NCBI GenBank assembly: GCA_023512725.1
Contig: JAILZB010000006.1
Location: forward strand, 1-41,492
Direction: 5' to 3'
Length of the DNA: 41,492 nt
Source of the DNA: Chloroflexota bacterium
GTDB lineage: Bacteria > Chloroflexota > Dehalococcoidia > SpSt-223
Shown: positions 41,345 to 41,492 of the stretch, piece by piece
How the letters are laid out: every line of letters begins with the position of its first letter
Position numbering within the stretch: position 1 is the stretch's first letter
Program-made: the position numbers and the translations under genes
The notes under the pieces: generated by a model
The model's input: the letters and a program-made list of their open reading frames with translations, nothing else
Told to the model about the DNA's origin: nothing
Databases searched by the model: none

Positions 41345-41492
41345 ATGGCGACCAACGGCAGGAAGCAGGAGGCGGCTGAGTATCGCGGCGAAGTGCTCGA
41401 TACCGGGGGGGTCCTCCGTGCGGCGGCGGCAGGCTACCGGGAGATCTACGTCCGGGAGGGAACGACGGTCACCCTCCCGGCCCAGACCCTGT
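41345..41492 (+). CDS. fourth gene of the microcompartment operon, N-terminal fragment, function unknown
   Basis: ATG 41345 lies 25 nt after the BMC-T stop, with GGAGAG upstream; 49 codons are visible before the window ends. The readable part contains EYRGEVLDTGGVLRAAAAGYREI and then VREGTTVTLPAQTL. The last element resembles the xGTxVTPxA motif that opens EutQ-like proteins and some aldolases found in microcompartment loci, but the fragment is too short to decide. It could be a core enzyme, a further shell protein or an accessory factor. Coding potential and spacing argue it is real. Confidence 0.7.
   Translation, partial: MATNGRKQEAAEYRGEVLDTGGVLRAAAAGYREIYVREGTTVTLPAQTL

Overview
The window is very GC-rich, gene-dense bacterial DNA with many GTG starts, ATGA/GTGA gene overlaps and short gaps. 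Nothing in it is diagnostic for species. The gene repertoire (tandem dnaG-rpoD, an EF-G paralogue, a cupredoxin lipoprotein, a one-component Ser/Thr kinase, a tetrapyrrole-methylase/MazG fusion, many small GT2 enzymes) and base composition fit a thermophilic Chloroflexota, most likely a Thermomicrobia-type organism. That assignment is inference. No rRNA, tRNA, CRISPR array or intact insertion sequence was seen.

Layout. 1-6155 (+): a core operon with the end of pyruvate phosphate dikinase, DNA primase, the primary sigma factor, a CoA-pyrophosphatase-type Nudix hydrolase and a small membrane protein. 6158-9694 (+): an EF-G-like GTPase behind a promoter whose -10 lies in a palindrome, then an unknown 138-residue protein overlapping a Dam-family adenine methylase. 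9685-16359: a large GT-C-type membrane protein (-), a SAM methyltransferase (+), an ASCH-domain protein (-), a tandem PilZ protein (-) and a MazG fusion (-). 16446-24344: a DUF1461-type membrane protein and a crotonase-fold protein (+), a double nitrilase-fold protein without catalytic cysteines (-), two small GT2 proteins (-), a receptor-type Ser/Thr kinase (+) and a trehalose-phosphatase-like protein without its nucleophile (+). 24706-34718: a flavoprotein dehydrogenase (+), a decaying alpha/beta-hydrolase pseudogene, an MFS transporter and a Gfo/Idh/MocA oxidoreductase (all -), a cupredoxin lipoprotein, a ThuA-Gfo/Idh fusion and a second Gfo/Idh enzyme (all +), and an acyl-CoA-synthetase-type ligase (-). 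34879-37643 (+): two GT2 genes in the same frame separated by one TGA, then an orphan beta-class DNA methyltransferase.

The most striking part is 37717-41492 (+), the start of a bacterial microcompartment (BMC) operon. A promoter with a structured leader precedes a hydantoinase/oxoprolinase A-subunit gene that overlaps by 4 nt (GTGA) the gene for the pentameric shell-vertex protein. A BMC-H hexamer gene and a tandem-domain BMC-T trimer gene follow, then the first 49 codons of another gene cut by the window edge. The HyuB-type subunit that normally follows a HyuA-type gene is absent at this position. The BMC-H and BMC-T sequences resemble the Haliangium ochraceum shell proteins. The arrangement suggests a compartment built around an ATP-dependent lactam/hydantoin-type reaction rather than a classical diol or ethanolamine metabolosome; its substrate cannot be read from the window.

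A second theme is proteins that keep a family fold but have lost its catalytic residues: the trehalose-phosphatase homologue (NxN instead of DxD), the double nitrilase (no Cys in either domain), the crotonase-fold protein (no catalytic Glu pair) and small GT2 proteins with degraded DxD motifs.
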